64,000 nucleotides of DNA, from contig NZ_CP015079.1 in assembly GCF_001653335.1 (NCBI RefSeq), forward strand, positions 186,001 to 250,000, in the 5' to 3' direction. Position numbers and translations under genes: made by a program. The notes under the pieces were generated by a model. It was not told the origin of the DNA and made no database searches. It worked only from the letters and a program-made list of their open reading frames with translations. This DNA is from Nocardioides dokdonensis FR1436. Its GTDB lineage: Bacteria; Actinomycetota; Actinomycetes; Propionibacteriales; Nocardioidaceae. Numbering within the stretch: position 1 is the stretch's first letter; each line of letters begins with the position of its first letter. Positions 26,781 through 35,352 of this stretch are shown one piece after another.

Positions 26781-27936
26781 CCTGACCGCCGGTGCCCGAC
26801 AGGCGCACCGAGCGGACGCGTCCGCCCCACTGGCCGTTGCCGTCGCGCTGGAGGACCTTGATCGAGCGCAGGTCGCCGACCCGGGGGAAGGCGCTCTCGA
26901 TGCGCGCGTCGCCCAGGGTCACCGACCAGTCGTGGTGCGGGTTGCCCGCCCAGTCGTCGTACGGGTCCGCCCTGGCGGCCAGGTAGGGCCGCGAGCCCGC
27001 TGCGGTCCAGCCGCCGGAGCTGGAGGAGAACTGGGTGAACGCCGGCTGCCCGTCGGCGAGGCGGACCTGCTTGGCGGTGGCGGCCACGGCCGCGTCGGAG
27101 CCGGGGTGCTCGGCCCGCACCCCGCCGTAGACCTGGCAGGAGGTGGTGTCGCAGAGCTGGTAGTGCGCCGCGCGCGGCGAGCGGCGCTCGAAGACGGCGT
27201 AGCTGCGGGCGGCGACCGCCTGGGCACGGACAGCGGCCTGGCTCCACGAGGCGGGGATCTCGAGGGGCACCACACCGCGCAGGTAGTCGTCGAGGCGGAC
27301 CTTGTTCACGGTGTCGCGGGCCGCGCTGCCGCGGCTCGGCGGCAGGGCGCGGAGCCGGCCCCGGTAGGCGCGGTCCCCGGAGGGGGTCACCAGGGTGACG
27401 GGCGCGTTGCCGGCGCTCAGCTCGCCATGGCCACGCAGGTCACGGAGCTTGGTCCACGCACCCGACCCGCCGGAGGCGGTGCGCCAGGAGACCCGGGTGC
27501 GGTCGCGGTGGTTCTGCTTGACCCGCCACAGGGCCGGGGTGCGCCCGCCGATGCGGCCGGGCAGCCGGGTGGTGCGTCCGGTGCCGAGGTCCCGCACCCG
27601 CAGCCCCTTGCGGGCGCGCACGACCAGGTCGTCGGTGGTGTCGGCCGAGATCAGCACGCTCACCCGTCCGCCCCGGCGCCCGGCGGTGGTGCCGGGGTAG
27701 TAGAACTTGAGGATCTGCGCCGCGGTCCGGCCCTGCCGGGCCGCACCCTCGGCACCGTGCTGGGACATGCCGTGCCCGTGCCCGTAGCCGTGGCCGCGCA
27801 CGGTGATGCTCGCCTTCGCGGGCACCTTCCAGGAGTCCTCTGCCGCGTCGGCCGACCCGGATCCCGAGCCCCAGACCGCACCGCCCACGACCACGGCGAG
27901 CAGCGCCGATCGGAGGCGTGGTGGACGAGACGGCAT
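26701..27936 (-). CDS. SpoIID/LytB-domain secreted protein (first copy)
   Basis: 411 residues with a signal peptide. Motifs: ITVRGHGYGHGHGMSQHGAEGAARQGRTAAQILKFYYPGT, then a beta-rich middle, then LDDYLRGVVPLEIPASWSQAAVRAQAVAARSYAVFER and VYGGVRAE, the SpoIID core. In Bacillus SpoIID is a lytic transglycosylase that trims denuded peptidoglycan; in non-sporing actinobacteria these are secreted wall proteins of unknown role. ATG at 27936 with AGGAG 7 nt upstream. Its last 80 bp overlap the convergent BenE-type gene. Paralogue at 30350. Confidence 0.9.
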   Translation of the reverse strand: MPSRPPRLRSALLAVVVGGAVWGSGSGSADAAEDSWKVPAKASITVRGHGYGHGHGMSQHGAEGAARQGRTAAQILKFYYPGTTAGRRGGRVSVLISADTTDDLVVRARKGLRVRDLGTGRTTRLPGRIGGRTPALWRVKQNHRDRTRVSWRTASGGSGAWTKLRDLRGHGELSAGNAPVTLVTPSGDRAYRGRLRALPPSRGSAARDTVNKVRLDDYLRGVVPLEIPASWSQAAVRAQAVAARSYAVFERRSPRAAHYQLCDTTSCQVYGGVRAEHPGSDAAVAATAKQVRLADGQPAFTQFSSSSGGWTAAGSRPYLAARADPYDDWAGNPHHDWSVTLGDARIESAFPRVGDLRSIKVLQRDGNGQWGGRVRSVRLSGTGGQVTVSGDALRFGLGLRSPWVTFRVREG

Positions 27937-27938
27937 GC

Positions 27939-27969
27939 GGGGGCTCCTGACGAGCGTGGGGGCTCCTGA
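27939..27969 (-). repeat. Duplicated ribosome-binding segment before the SpoIID gene
   Basis: TCAGGAGCCCCC occurs twice on the minus strand, at 27950-27939 and 27969-27958, 19 bp apart. The nearer copy is the ribosome site of the gene at 26701-27936; the farther copy could be a standby site. Confidence 0.45.
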
Positions 27970-28044
27970 GGAGCCTGGGGGCGGGCGTGATCACACCAGC
28001 ACCTATCGCACCACGCGTCACAGTGGACCGCAACGGCCCCCCGT

Positions 28045-28064
28045 GAACTACAGTCCTGTAGTTC
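28045..28064. promoter_or_regulatory. Perfect inverted repeat GAACTACAG-tc-CTGTAGTTC
   Basis: Two 9-bp arms (28045-28053, 28056-28064) around 2 nt. It is 1 nt past the stop of the LVIVD gene and 109 bp upstream of the first SpoIID gene. The tiny spacer and lack of a T tract speak against a terminator, so an operator for the SpoIID gene is the better reading. Confidence 0.5.
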
Positions 28065-28065
28065 C

Positions 28066-29589
28066 TCAGCCCCGGTAGGAGGGCTGCGACTGGGCGTTGA
28101 ACGTCCCCATCCGGACCTTCTTCGCGGCGTTCACCCGGGCGTCGTCGATCGCGAACACCTCGAGCCCCCGGGTGATGTCGCTGGAGTAGATGTGACCGTT
28201 GTACCAGTAGACCGACCACGCGCCGCCGAGCTCCGGGCTGGTCGCGGAGATGGGACCGCGGTCGAACCAGGCGATCTCCTCGGGGTCCGTGGAGTCGGTG
28301 AAGTCGAAGACCGAGAAGCCGCCCTGGTACCAGGCCTGGACCATGATGTCCTTGCCCCTGACCGGGATGAGCGAGCCGTTGTGGGCCACGCAGTTCTCGG
28401 TCATCGTCTGGACGCGGGGGATCTTGTAGTAGCTCTTGAACTCCAGCGAGCCGCCCTCGATGTCGTAGATGCCGTCCGCGCCCCGCGTGGTGCCGAGCGC
28501 CGGGTTGCAGGTGGGCAGCGACCCGCCGCCGAGCTCGTCGGTGAAGAGCACCTTGGTGCCGGAGTTGTTGAAGGTCGCGGAGTGCCAGAAGGCGAAGTTG
28601 ACGTCGTCCGTGACCCGCTCGACGACCTTCGGCCGTGCACGCTTGCTGATGTCGAGCAGGATGCCGTCACCCATGCAGGCGCCGGCGGCGAGGTCCTTGG
28701 CGGGGTAGGCCGTGATGTCGTGGCAGCCGCTGGTCTTGCTGGAGGTCAGCAGCGGGACCGGACCACCCGGGTTGCCGCCGTCGGGGAACAGCACCGGGGT
28801 GCTCGCGAGCCTGGCCCGCGCGGGCTTGCGCACCGGCACCTTGACCACGGAGATGAAGTCGTGGGGCGGCTGGCAGTCGGGGAAGTCCGCGCTCGGGGAG
28901 TAGGAGGAGACGTAGACGAAGACCTGCTTGCCGTTGCGGGTCGGTGCGAGCGTGTTGGTGTGGGAGCCGCACGCGGTCTCCACCGACGCGACGTAGCGCG
29001 GCTTGGCGGGCCGGGAGATGTCGAAGATCCGCAGGCCCTCCCACGAGGACTTCTCCGTGGCTGGTTGCGCGGTGCTGGCGCACGAGTCGTCGCTGCGGCT
29101 GGAGTCGACGCTGAGCACGAGCACGTTCTCGTGGATGGAGATGTCGCCCTGTCCACCGGGGCACACCACCTGGGCCACCCGCCGGGGCTGGGCGGGCTTC
29201 TTGATGTCGAAGACCTGGAAGCCGTTGTAGTTGCCGTCATAGAGGTAGCGGCCCTGGAAGGCCATGTCGGTGCCGTAGGCGCCCTCCTCGGCGAACGCCC
29301 CGGCGAGCGGCACGTGCGCGACCAGCTCGATGTTGTCGGACTTGTCGATGTCGTCCTCGCTGAGACCCGGTGCCGCAGCGCCGCCGGCCGGGAGCGAGCC
29401 CGGCAGGTCGCAGCCGAGCGCGAAGTTGTCACCCGCCGCGAGCAGCGCGGCGTACTGCTCGGGGGTGCAGGCGCCCGCACCGGGGTCGGCGGTGGCCGAG
29501 CTGTTCAGCGCGGCGAGGCCGACGCCCGTCACGAGCACGGCGCCGAGGCCGACGAAGGAGAGACTGGTCCGGAGCGGGAGTCGGCGCAT
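28066..29589 (-). CDS. LVIVD-repeat secreted protein (beta-propeller-like)
   Basis: 507 residues with a signal peptide (RTSLSFVGLGAVLVTGVGLAAL). The rest is built of LVIVD-type blades: GNYNGFQVFDIKKPAQPRRVAQV, EGLRIFDISRPAKPRYVASV, GGFSVFDFTDSTDPEEIAWFD and ITRGLEVFAIDD, as expected of a secreted seven-bladed propeller. There are several cysteines that could pair. The ligand or activity is unknown. It is divergent from the DUF305 lipoprotein gene, 62 bp apart; TAACTT at 29616-29621 may be its -10, giving a short leader. Confidence 0.85.
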   Translation of the reverse strand: MRRLPLRTSLSFVGLGAVLVTGVGLAALNSSATADPGAGACTPEQYAALLAAGDNFALGCDLPGSLPAGGAAAPGLSEDDIDKSDNIELVAHVPLAGAFAEEGAYGTDMAFQGRYLYDGNYNGFQVFDIKKPAQPRRVAQVVCPGGQGDISIHENVLVLSVDSSRSDDSCASTAQPATEKSSWEGLRIFDISRPAKPRYVASVETACGSHTNTLAPTRNGKQVFVYVSSYSPSADFPDCQPPHDFISVVKVPVRKPARARLASTPVLFPDGGNPGGPVPLLTSSKTSGCHDITAYPAKDLAAGACMGDGILLDISKRARPKVVERVTDDVNFAFWHSATFNNSGTKVLFTDELGGGSLPTCNPALGTTRGADGIYDIEGGSLEFKSYYKIPRVQTMTENCVAHNGSLIPVRGKDIMVQAWYQGGFSVFDFTDSTDPEEIAWFDRGPISATSPELGGAWSVYWYNGHIYSSDITRGLEVFAIDDARVNAAKKVRMGTFNAQSQPSYRG

Positions 29590-29651
29590 GCTGCTGCAAC
29601 CGCAGGGCGCCCGAGAAGTTACGGCCCGGAGCGTGGTCTGATGAGACTGAC

Positions 29652-30338
29652 ATGCGACGACCTCCCAGCACCGTGAGCCGACTCGTCGGCCGCGCCACGG
29701 CCCTGGTCGTGCTCGTCGGCCTGTCCGGGTGCAGCGGGCAGACGCAGCGCGAGGCCGAGCCGCTGCCCGACCCCGGGGTCACCCAGGTGCAGCCCGGCGC
29801 GCCCGGCGAGCCTGCCCGGGAGCTGGCCGCCGACGCCCGGGTGGGCACCCCGGGCTGGAACCACGACGACCTGGCCTTCGTGCAGATGATGGTGCCCCAC
29901 CACCAGCAGGCGCTGGAGATGGCGGCTCTCGCGCAGACGCGCGCGTCCTCCCCCGACGTCCTGGGCCTGGCCCGTCGCATCGAGGCCGCCCAGGGACCGG
30001 AGATCGTGCTGATGGCCGGCTGGCTCGCCGAGCAGGGCGTCGACGTCCCGGCCCCCGGGGACGCCCCGAGCGCCTGGGACCACGCCGCGCACGGTCACAC
30101 CGGCATGGCCGGGGTGCTGACCCCCGAGCAGATGACGGAGCTGGCCGCCGCGGACGGCGAGGACTTCGACCGGCTCTTCCTCGAGGGCATGATCGCCCAC
30201 CACGAGGGCGCGGTGGAGATGGCGCTCGACGTGCTCTCGGCCGGACGGGACCAGCGGGTGCTCGAGCTCGCCGACGACGTCAGCGCGGGCCAGTCGGCCG
30301 AGATCGTCCGGCTGCAGCGGGTGCTGGCGGGCCTGTAG
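29652..30338 (+). CDS. DUF305 lipoprotein
   Basis: 228 residues, type II signal with lipobox LSGC, then two DUF305 four-helix repeats marked by FVQMMVPHHQQALEMA and FLEGMIAHHEGAVEMA. The His-His and Met pattern suggests metal (often copper) binding, and DUF305 proteins are frequent in metal-response loci, but no copper gene is adjacent. ATG 29652 chosen as it gives a proper basic signal start. Convergent with the second SpoIID gene, 11 nt apart. Confidence 0.88.
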   Translation: MRRPPSTVSRLVGRATALVVLVGLSGCSGQTQREAEPLPDPGVTQVQPGAPGEPARELAADARVGTPGWNHDDLAFVQMMVPHHQQALEMAALAQTRASSPDVLGLARRIEAAQGPEIVLMAGWLAEQGVDVPAPGDAPSAWDHAAHGHTGMAGVLTPEQMTELAAADGEDFDRLFLEGMIAHHEGAVEMALDVLSAGRDQRVLELADDVSAGQSAEIVRLQRVLAGL

Positions 30339-30349
30339 GCCCACAGCCC

Positions 30350-31540
30350 TCAGCCGGCGGGTCGGAACCAGTCCGAGCGCAGCCCGAACCAGCGGCGCAC
30401 GTCGTCTCCGGAGAGGGAGCGGGTGGCACCGGTGAAGCGGACCTCCACACGCTCGACCCGACCGCCCCAGGCGCCGTTGCCGTCGCGTTGCACGACCGAG
30501 AAGGACACGAAGTCACCCGAGCCGGGCCAGGCGGCCTCGAGGTCGGCGGCGGTGATCGTCGCCCTCCAGGCCAGGTAGGGGTTGCCGGGCGCGGAGTCCC
30601 AGGGGTCCTCGACGGCCCGCAGGTAGTCGAACGAGCCGGCCCGGGTCCAGCCGCCGTTGCTGGCCGAGAACTGGGTGAAGGCGGGGGCGCCCTGGTGGGT
30701 CAGCACCACCCCTGCGGTCGCCTCGATCGCCGCGTCGGAGGCCGCGTGCTCGGAGTCGACGCCGCCGTACACCTGGCAGTGCGAGGTGTCGCAGAGCTCG
30801 TAGTGCCGGGTCGCGGGCGCGTGGTCGCGCTCGTACGCCGCGTAGGTGCGCGCCGCGACGGACTGCGCCCGCACCGCCTCGACCGGCCACAGCGCCGGGA
30901 CCTCGCGCGGCACCACACCGCGCAGGTAGTCCTCGAAGGAGACGACGTTGACGGTGTCGCGCTCACGCCCCTGCCCCGTCGACGCCGAGCGCAGCGCGCC
31001 CCGGTAGGTCGCGCGGCCGGTGGGGGTGATCAGGATCAGCGGCTCGCGCGCCACGAGCTCGGCGTCGCCGTCGGGCTTCAGCACGCTGCGCCAGCGACCG
31101 TCCACCTTGGCCTGCAGGTGGCTGCGCCCCTTCGTGGCCGAGGTGAGACGCCAGGCGCGGGCCTCGGGCGCGCGGCGCGAGACGTTCCAGGTGCGCCCCT
31201 CCCCCAGGCTGCGCAGCCGCAGCCGGCGGGCCGGGAGGATCTTGACGTCGTTGCTGGTGTCGGCGCTGATGAGCACCTCGACGTCGCCCTCGACCCGGCC
31301 GCGCTGGGTGCCGGGGTAGTAGAAGTCGAGGATCTCGGTGTGGCTGCGGCCCTGCTGCGCGGCCGCGCGGGCGCCGTACTGCGACAGGCCCTTCCCGTGC
31401 CCGAACCCGCGTCCCTCGAGGACCACGTCACCGGCGCGCTCCGCCCGGTCCGGTGGCTCGGCCTGGGCAGCGGCTGCGACGAGCGGGGACGAGAGCACGG
31501 CGGCGAGCAGGAGCGCGAGCGCAGCGGGACGACGGGGCAT
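30350..31540 (-). CDS. SpoIID/LytB-domain secreted protein (second copy)
   Basis: 396 residues, signal peptide, then GRGFGHGKGLSQYGARAAAQQGRSHTEILDFYYPGT, FEDYLRGVVPREVPALWPVEAVRAQSVAARTYAAYER and VYGGVDSEHAASDAAIEATAGVVL. Clearly paralogous to the protein at 26701 along its whole length, including the C-terminal GNGxWGGRV block, so an old duplication. ATG at 31540 has GGAAGG upstream. Confidence 0.9.
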   Translation of the reverse strand: MPRRPAALALLLAAVLSSPLVAAAAQAEPPDRAERAGDVVLEGRGFGHGKGLSQYGARAAAQQGRSHTEILDFYYPGTQRGRVEGDVEVLISADTSNDVKILPARRLRLRSLGEGRTWNVSRRAPEARAWRLTSATKGRSHLQAKVDGRWRSVLKPDGDAELVAREPLILITPTGRATYRGALRSASTGQGRERDTVNVVSFEDYLRGVVPREVPALWPVEAVRAQSVAARTYAAYERDHAPATRHYELCDTSHCQVYGGVDSEHAASDAAIEATAGVVLTHQGAPAFTQFSASNGGWTRAGSFDYLRAVEDPWDSAPGNPYLAWRATITAADLEAAWPGSGDFVSFSVVQRDGNGAWGGRVERVEVRFTGATRSLSGDDVRRWFGLRSDWFRPAG

Positions 31541-31688
31541 GGTGGACCTTCCGAGACGGGGGCGGGGCGCGCGCGGTCGCACGCCTGCCCTGGGTGCGAC
31601 GCGCACATCGAGGCAAAGGTTGTCACCCCGGGGCGCCCGGGACCTACGACTCTGGTCGATCGGTGCGGACGACCAGCAGGCTCGGAGC

Positions 31689-32153
31689 ATGCCGATGCAC
31701 CCGCCCGAGCTCGTCGAGATCGACCCGCAGCACGCGATCACGGTGCGGGGGGACGTGCCGCCCGACGACCTGGCCGCCTTCTTCGGACCCGCTCTGAGCA
31801 CCGCGGCCGCGGCGGCCGCGACCGCCGGCGTCGAGCTCGCCGGTCCGCCGTTCGGCTACTACGCCGAGATGTCCGCCGAGACCGTGGTGGTGGAGGCGGG
31901 GTTCCCGGTGGCGGAGGCGGTCGCGGACCTGGGCGACGCGCACCCGCTCGTGCTGCCCGGGGGCCGGGCGGTGCAGACCGTCCACGAGGGCTCCTACGAC
32001 ACGCTGCAGCAGACGTACGCTGCTCTCGAGGCGTGGATGGCGGAGCGGGGGCTGCACCCGGCGAGCGGCCCGTGGGAGGTCTACCTCACCGATCCCGGGA
32101 CCGAGCCCGACCCCGGCAGGTGGCAGACCCGGGTCGTCTGGCCGGTCGGCTGA
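31689..32153 (+). CDS. GyrI-like / effector-binding domain protein
   Basis: 154 residues (152 if the ATG at 31695, which has GGAG at a better spacing, is used). Single SOUL/GyrI-type fold: GPPFGYYAEMSAETVVVEAGFPVAEAV, LPGGRAVQTVHEGSYDTLQQTYAALEAWMAERGL, GPWEVYLTDPGTEPDPGRWQTRVVWPV, the strand order of the ligand-binding domain of AraC/BmrR-type regulators. There is no DNA-binding part. Probably binds a small hydrophobic molecule. Confidence 0.85.
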   Translation: MPMHPPELVEIDPQHAITVRGDVPPDDLAAFFGPALSTAAAAAATAGVELAGPPFGYYAEMSAETVVVEAGFPVAEAVADLGDAHPLVLPGGRAVQTVHEGSYDTLQQTYAALEAWMAERGLHPASGPWEVYLTDPGTEPDPGRWQTRVVWPVG

Positions 32154-32158
32154 ACCAC

Positions 32159-32458
32159 TCAGCCGGGCAGCACCCGCGCCAGCGACTCGGGGTCGCGGCC
32201 CACCACGGTGGTGCCGTCGTCGGCGGTGATGATCGGGCGCTGGATCAGCCGGGGGTGGGCGGCCAGCGCGTCGAGCCACTGCCCTCGCGCCTCGGTGGTG
32301 CGCGGCAGGTCCGCGACCACGCCGGCCTCGTCGAGGGCGGCCGTCGCGGTGCGGCACTTCGAGCAGGCGGGGTTGATCCAGATCTCCACGTCCCCATCCC
32401 ACCAGGTCCGCGGGTCGGTGGTGTGCACCGGGCGGAGATCGGGTAAAGAGGGGGGCAT
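32159..32458 (-). CDS. Short ArsC/Spx-like thioredoxin-fold protein
   Basis: About 99 residues. The N-terminal strand and active site are EIWINPACSKCRTATAALDEAG (C-x-x-C) and the C-terminal part is HPRLIQRPIITADDGTTVVGRDPESL, both ArsC-family. The roughly 40-residue helical region that normally lies between them in ArsC (with the catalytic Arg region) is missing, so arsenate reductase activity is doubtful. The start is uncertain: ATG 32458 or GTG 32428; the gene is divergent from and overlaps the start of the next one. Confidence 0.65.
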   Translation of the reverse strand: MPPSLPDLRPVHTTDPRTWWDGDVEIWINPACSKCRTATAALDEAGVVADLPRTTEARGQWLDALAAHPRLIQRPIITADDGTTVVGRDPESLARVLPG

Positions 32459-33104
32459 GAAGACACCCTGGGGAGCACGACGCGAACGCCGCGAGCAGGA
32501 GCTGCAGGCGGCCGAGGCGTTCCGATCGGCGCGCAGGCTGGCCCGCGAGGACGTCACTGTCCTCGGCGAGCAGGTCGCCGAGCTGGAGGTCGACCTCGAG
32601 GGCTCGCAGAGCCACGAGTCCCGCGACTTCCACCAGCAGGCGCTCGACGCCTACGCCGAGGCGGGCGCCGCACTCGAGGCCGCGACCACGCTCGAGCAGG
32701 TGGGTGCGATGGAGGAGGTCCTCGACCGGGGCCGGTACGCCCGGGCCGCGGTGCTGGCCCTGCGAGCCGGCGAACCGCTGCCGGAGCGCCGTGGTCCGTG
32801 CTTCTTCAACCCCCAGCACGGTCCTGCGGTGACGACCCTGGCCTGGACGCCGCCGCACGGCACCGAGCGCCAGGTCGAGGTCTGCCGCAACGACGCCCTG
32901 CGGCTCGGCGAGGGCGCGGAGCCGGAGGTCCGGATGGTGCGCGTCGGCGACCGCTACGTGCCCTGGTACGCCGCCAACGACGCGGCCATCCACTCGTGGA
33001 GCTCGGTGGCGAACGCCTCCACGTCAGGTTGGTTGACCAGCGTCGCCAAGGCGGAGGCGGGGACCCGGGCCGGGGTGTCACAGGCCGGGATCGGTCGCAT
33101 GTAG
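32457..33104 (+). CDS. Actinobacterial conserved hypothetical protein with N-terminal coiled coil
   Basis: 215 residues. Residues 1-110 are charged and helical, probably coiled coil (ERREQELQAAEAFRSARRL, VAELEVDLEGSQSHESRDF). A compact C-terminal module follows: GPCFFNPQHGPAVTTLAWTPPHGTERQVEVCRNDALRL and MVRVGDRYVPWYAA, with two cysteines, a pattern I have met in other uncharacterised actinobacterial proteins. No signal peptide. No function can be assigned. Confidence 0.75.
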   Translation: MKTPWGARRERREQELQAAEAFRSARRLAREDVTVLGEQVAELEVDLEGSQSHESRDFHQQALDAYAEAGAALEAATTLEQVGAMEEVLDRGRYARAAVLALRAGEPLPERRGPCFFNPQHGPAVTTLAWTPPHGTERQVEVCRNDALRLGEGAEPEVRMVRVGDRYVPWYAANDAAIHSWSSVANASTSGWLTSVAKAEAGTRAGVSQAGIGRM

Positions 33105-33107
33105 GGG

Positions 33108-34463
33108 TCAGGCGGCTCGGTCGATGCGGCGGGTGCCGGTGTGGTCGACGAGGTAGAGCGCGCCGTGGGGGTCGCGCCAGATGAAGACGCCGGGGAAGGG
33201 CTGCTTGAGGCGCCACCGGGTGAAGGTCTTGATGCGGTGGTGGGTGGTGGTCATCGGCCCGTAGTTCCCGACCTCGCTGAGGCCACCGTCGCCGTCGGAT
33301 GCGTAGGGCACGGTGTGGTCGACCTGCATCGTGTCGCTGGTGCAGGAGGAGAAGGGGAAGACGTCGGCCGGCGAGATCAGTCGCACGGCCCGTCGATGTC
33401 GTTGCGGGATCTCGTAGGCATCGACCGGCACCTGGCCCAGCGGGTCGAGGACCGGGCGGATCGTGAACTTGGCGTGCGGACCCAGGACCTCTCGGACCCA
33501 CTCGCGGGTCACCGGGCCGTGGCCCTCGACCCGCGCGATCGAGGGCAGGGCGCCCCCGCTGGTCTCAGTGTCGATGTCGTGGCCGTCGAGGTGGATGACC
33601 AGCTCGGCGCGTGGCGCGAGATCGGTCAGGTCGAGGGTGTCGGGGGCGGCGTCGGGGTTGGCCAGCATCAGGACCGCCAGGACCCGACGCTCGTCGGCGC
33701 TCACGACGGTCGGCACGGCGTCGGGCTGCTCCTCGCCCACGGGCTGGTGCAGCGTGTCGGCGGCATGCGGGTCATCCGGGAGCTGCTCGCGCAGCCGCTC
33801 GGCCAGCGCACCGATCGCGGTGTCGAGCTGCGCGATGACCGGGATCGGGGCGCGGATCAGGAACGAGGCCATCCCGTGCTCGGGTGTGCCGATGATCTTC
33901 GCGAACGTCGCCCGACGGGCACGTTCCTCCTTCTCCCGGGCCAGCTGGGGGGCCGCGGCAGCGACCTTCCCGACGACCAGGGCCTCGAACCGGGTCCACG
34001 GGATGCGCCCGTCGGCCGATTCGGCGACCTCGGCATCGACCCACTCGGCCTCCAGCGCGGTCAGCTCCCGGGTCTTCGTGACCACGAACCGGGCGTAGGA
34101 GGCGCGCACCTCCCCCGCCGCCACCCGCCCCCACAGGACCGGATGGCGGTGGTGCAGGTCCTGGGCATCAGCGATCAACGCTGCGGCGGCGAAGGTCGTG
34201 CGTCCGATCCGGGCACCGAACTCGGCAGCGGCGAACTCGCTGACCGGCCGGGTGCCCTCGCCGCCGTACTGACGGGCCTTCTCCCGACCCGGCAGCACCG
34301 CCACCTCGGGGTTCAGCCTGCGGTCGGGGTCGTGCAGCACCGCCCACCGGTACGCCGCCCGCAACAGCCCGACCTCGCCCTGCTGCACCGCACGCGCATA
34401 GGCAGTGGCGGTGTCGAGGACAGCGTCCTCCGACATCTCCTCCACCACCGCGTTCCCGGCCAT
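33108..34463 (-). CDS. DUF222 / HNH endonuclease domain protein (13E12-repeat type)
   Basis: 451 residues: N-terminal DUF222 helical domain (about 40-300; RVAAGEVRASYARFVVTKTRELTA and related) and a C-terminal HNH nuclease motif, MQVDHTVPYASDGDGGLSEVGNYGPMTTTHHRIKT, with His-Asn-His spacing intact. This is the multi-copy '13E12' family of actinobacteria, suspected to be a mobile or homing-type element because copies are scattered and variable. ATG 34463 chosen by composition; the frame is open to 34550. No flanking repeats were noticed. Confidence 0.88.
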   Translation of the reverse strand: MAGNAVVEEMSEDAVLDTATAYARAVQQGEVGLLRAAYRWAVLHDPDRRLNPEVAVLPGREKARQYGGEGTRPVSEFAAAEFGARIGRTTFAAAALIADAQDLHHRHPVLWGRVAAGEVRASYARFVVTKTRELTALEAEWVDAEVAESADGRIPWTRFEALVVGKVAAAAPQLAREKEERARRATFAKIIGTPEHGMASFLIRAPIPVIAQLDTAIGALAERLREQLPDDPHAADTLHQPVGEEQPDAVPTVVSADERRVLAVLMLANPDAAPDTLDLTDLAPRAELVIHLDGHDIDTETSGGALPSIARVEGHGPVTREWVREVLGPHAKFTIRPVLDPLGQVPVDAYEIPQRHRRAVRLISPADVFPFSSCTSDTMQVDHTVPYASDGDGGLSEVGNYGPMTTTHHRIKTFTRWRLKQPFPGVFIWRDPHGALYLVDHTGTRRIDRAA

Positions 34464-34569
34464 GAACCCACTCAAGCACTGACCACCGACAGTGATGAGG
34501 GAGCCGTCACCAGCCTGTGCAACCCCAGCCGCGGCGACCCCGCCCGCCACGACGGCACCGCGACCGTCC

Positions 34570-35352
34570 TCAATCGGTGTTGTCGAGGATCAGTCGGGTC
34601 GCTTCGTGCGGTGCATCCCACTGTGGGAAGTGACCGCACCGCTCGAACCAGTGCAGCATCGCGTCGGGGAACAGCTCCTGCGCACGTGCTGCCTGGCGCG
34701 GCACGGTCACCAGGTCACGACGACCCCACCCGATCGTGACCCGGCCGGGCACTGAGCCCGCCGCGGCCCCTTGTTGCTTGGGCCCCTTGATCAGGGCGTC
34801 CAGGGCCGGGCCGGTCGCTGGGGAGTCGGCCAGTCCCCGCACGTCCGGCAGCACGGTCTCGCGCGAGAGCGCCCAGGGCCGGGCCGACAGCTGCGCCAAC
34901 AGCAGAGTCCTCCCGACAGGATTGCCGAGCAGTGCTGGCAGCATGCCTCGCAGCGCTCGGACCGCAACGATCGACGGCCGCAGCGTCGCGCCGAAGACGA
35001 CGCGCTCCCGGTCACTCCAGAAGCCACCCGGGTCCAGCGCCACAGCGTCGCCGCCGACGCCCCGCCGCGCGAGCTCGAGCACCATCCGGCCGCCCATCGA
35101 CTGGCCGGCGGTCGAGACGCCGTCCAAACCCTGTTCGCGGATGAAGTCTGCGACGGAGTCCGTCAGGGTGGCGATCGAGACCTCGCCGGTCAACGGCGGC
35201 GTCTCGCCGAAACCCGGCAGGTCGACGGCGACCACCTCGCGGCTCTCTGCCAGCTCGTCGATGATCGGGGACCAGGATCGCCACCCAGCACCCAGCCCGT
35301 GCACGAGCAGCAGGGGCTTGCCAGTCCCGCGGCGCACATGGTTCAACGTCAT
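34570..35352 (-). CDS. Alpha/beta hydrolase
   Basis: 260 residues. LLLVHGLGAGWRSW (oxyanion), nucleophile elbow AGQSMGGRM, Asp in GWGRRDLVTVP and His in CGHFPQWDAPHE complete a Ser-Asp-His triad. The cap domain is of the haloalkane/esterase type; the substrate is unknown. ATG overlaps the stop of the upstream membrane-protein gene (ATGA), and TAGCGT lies 7 nt upstream, so it may also start its own leaderless message. Confidence 0.85.
   Translation of the reverse strand: MTLNHVRRGTGKPLLLVHGLGAGWRSWSPIIDELAESREVVAVDLPGFGETPPLTGEVSIATLTDSVADFIREQGLDGVSTAGQSMGGRMVLELARRGVGGDAVALDPGGFWSDRERVVFGATLRPSIVAVRALRGMLPALLGNPVGRTLLLAQLSARPWALSRETVLPDVRGLADSPATGPALDALIKGPKQQGAAAGSVPGRVTIGWGRRDLVTVPRQAARAQELFPDAMLHWFERCGHFPQWDAPHEATRLILDNTD

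Noticed and set aside
26701..31540. SpoIID genes as evidence of sporulation
   Set aside because: SpoIID/LytB proteins are common in non-sporulating actinobacteria, and no other sporulation gene is seen.
32159..32458. Arsenic resistance locus
   Set aside because: Only a shortened ArsC-like protein is present; no ArsR, ArsB or Acr3 nearby.
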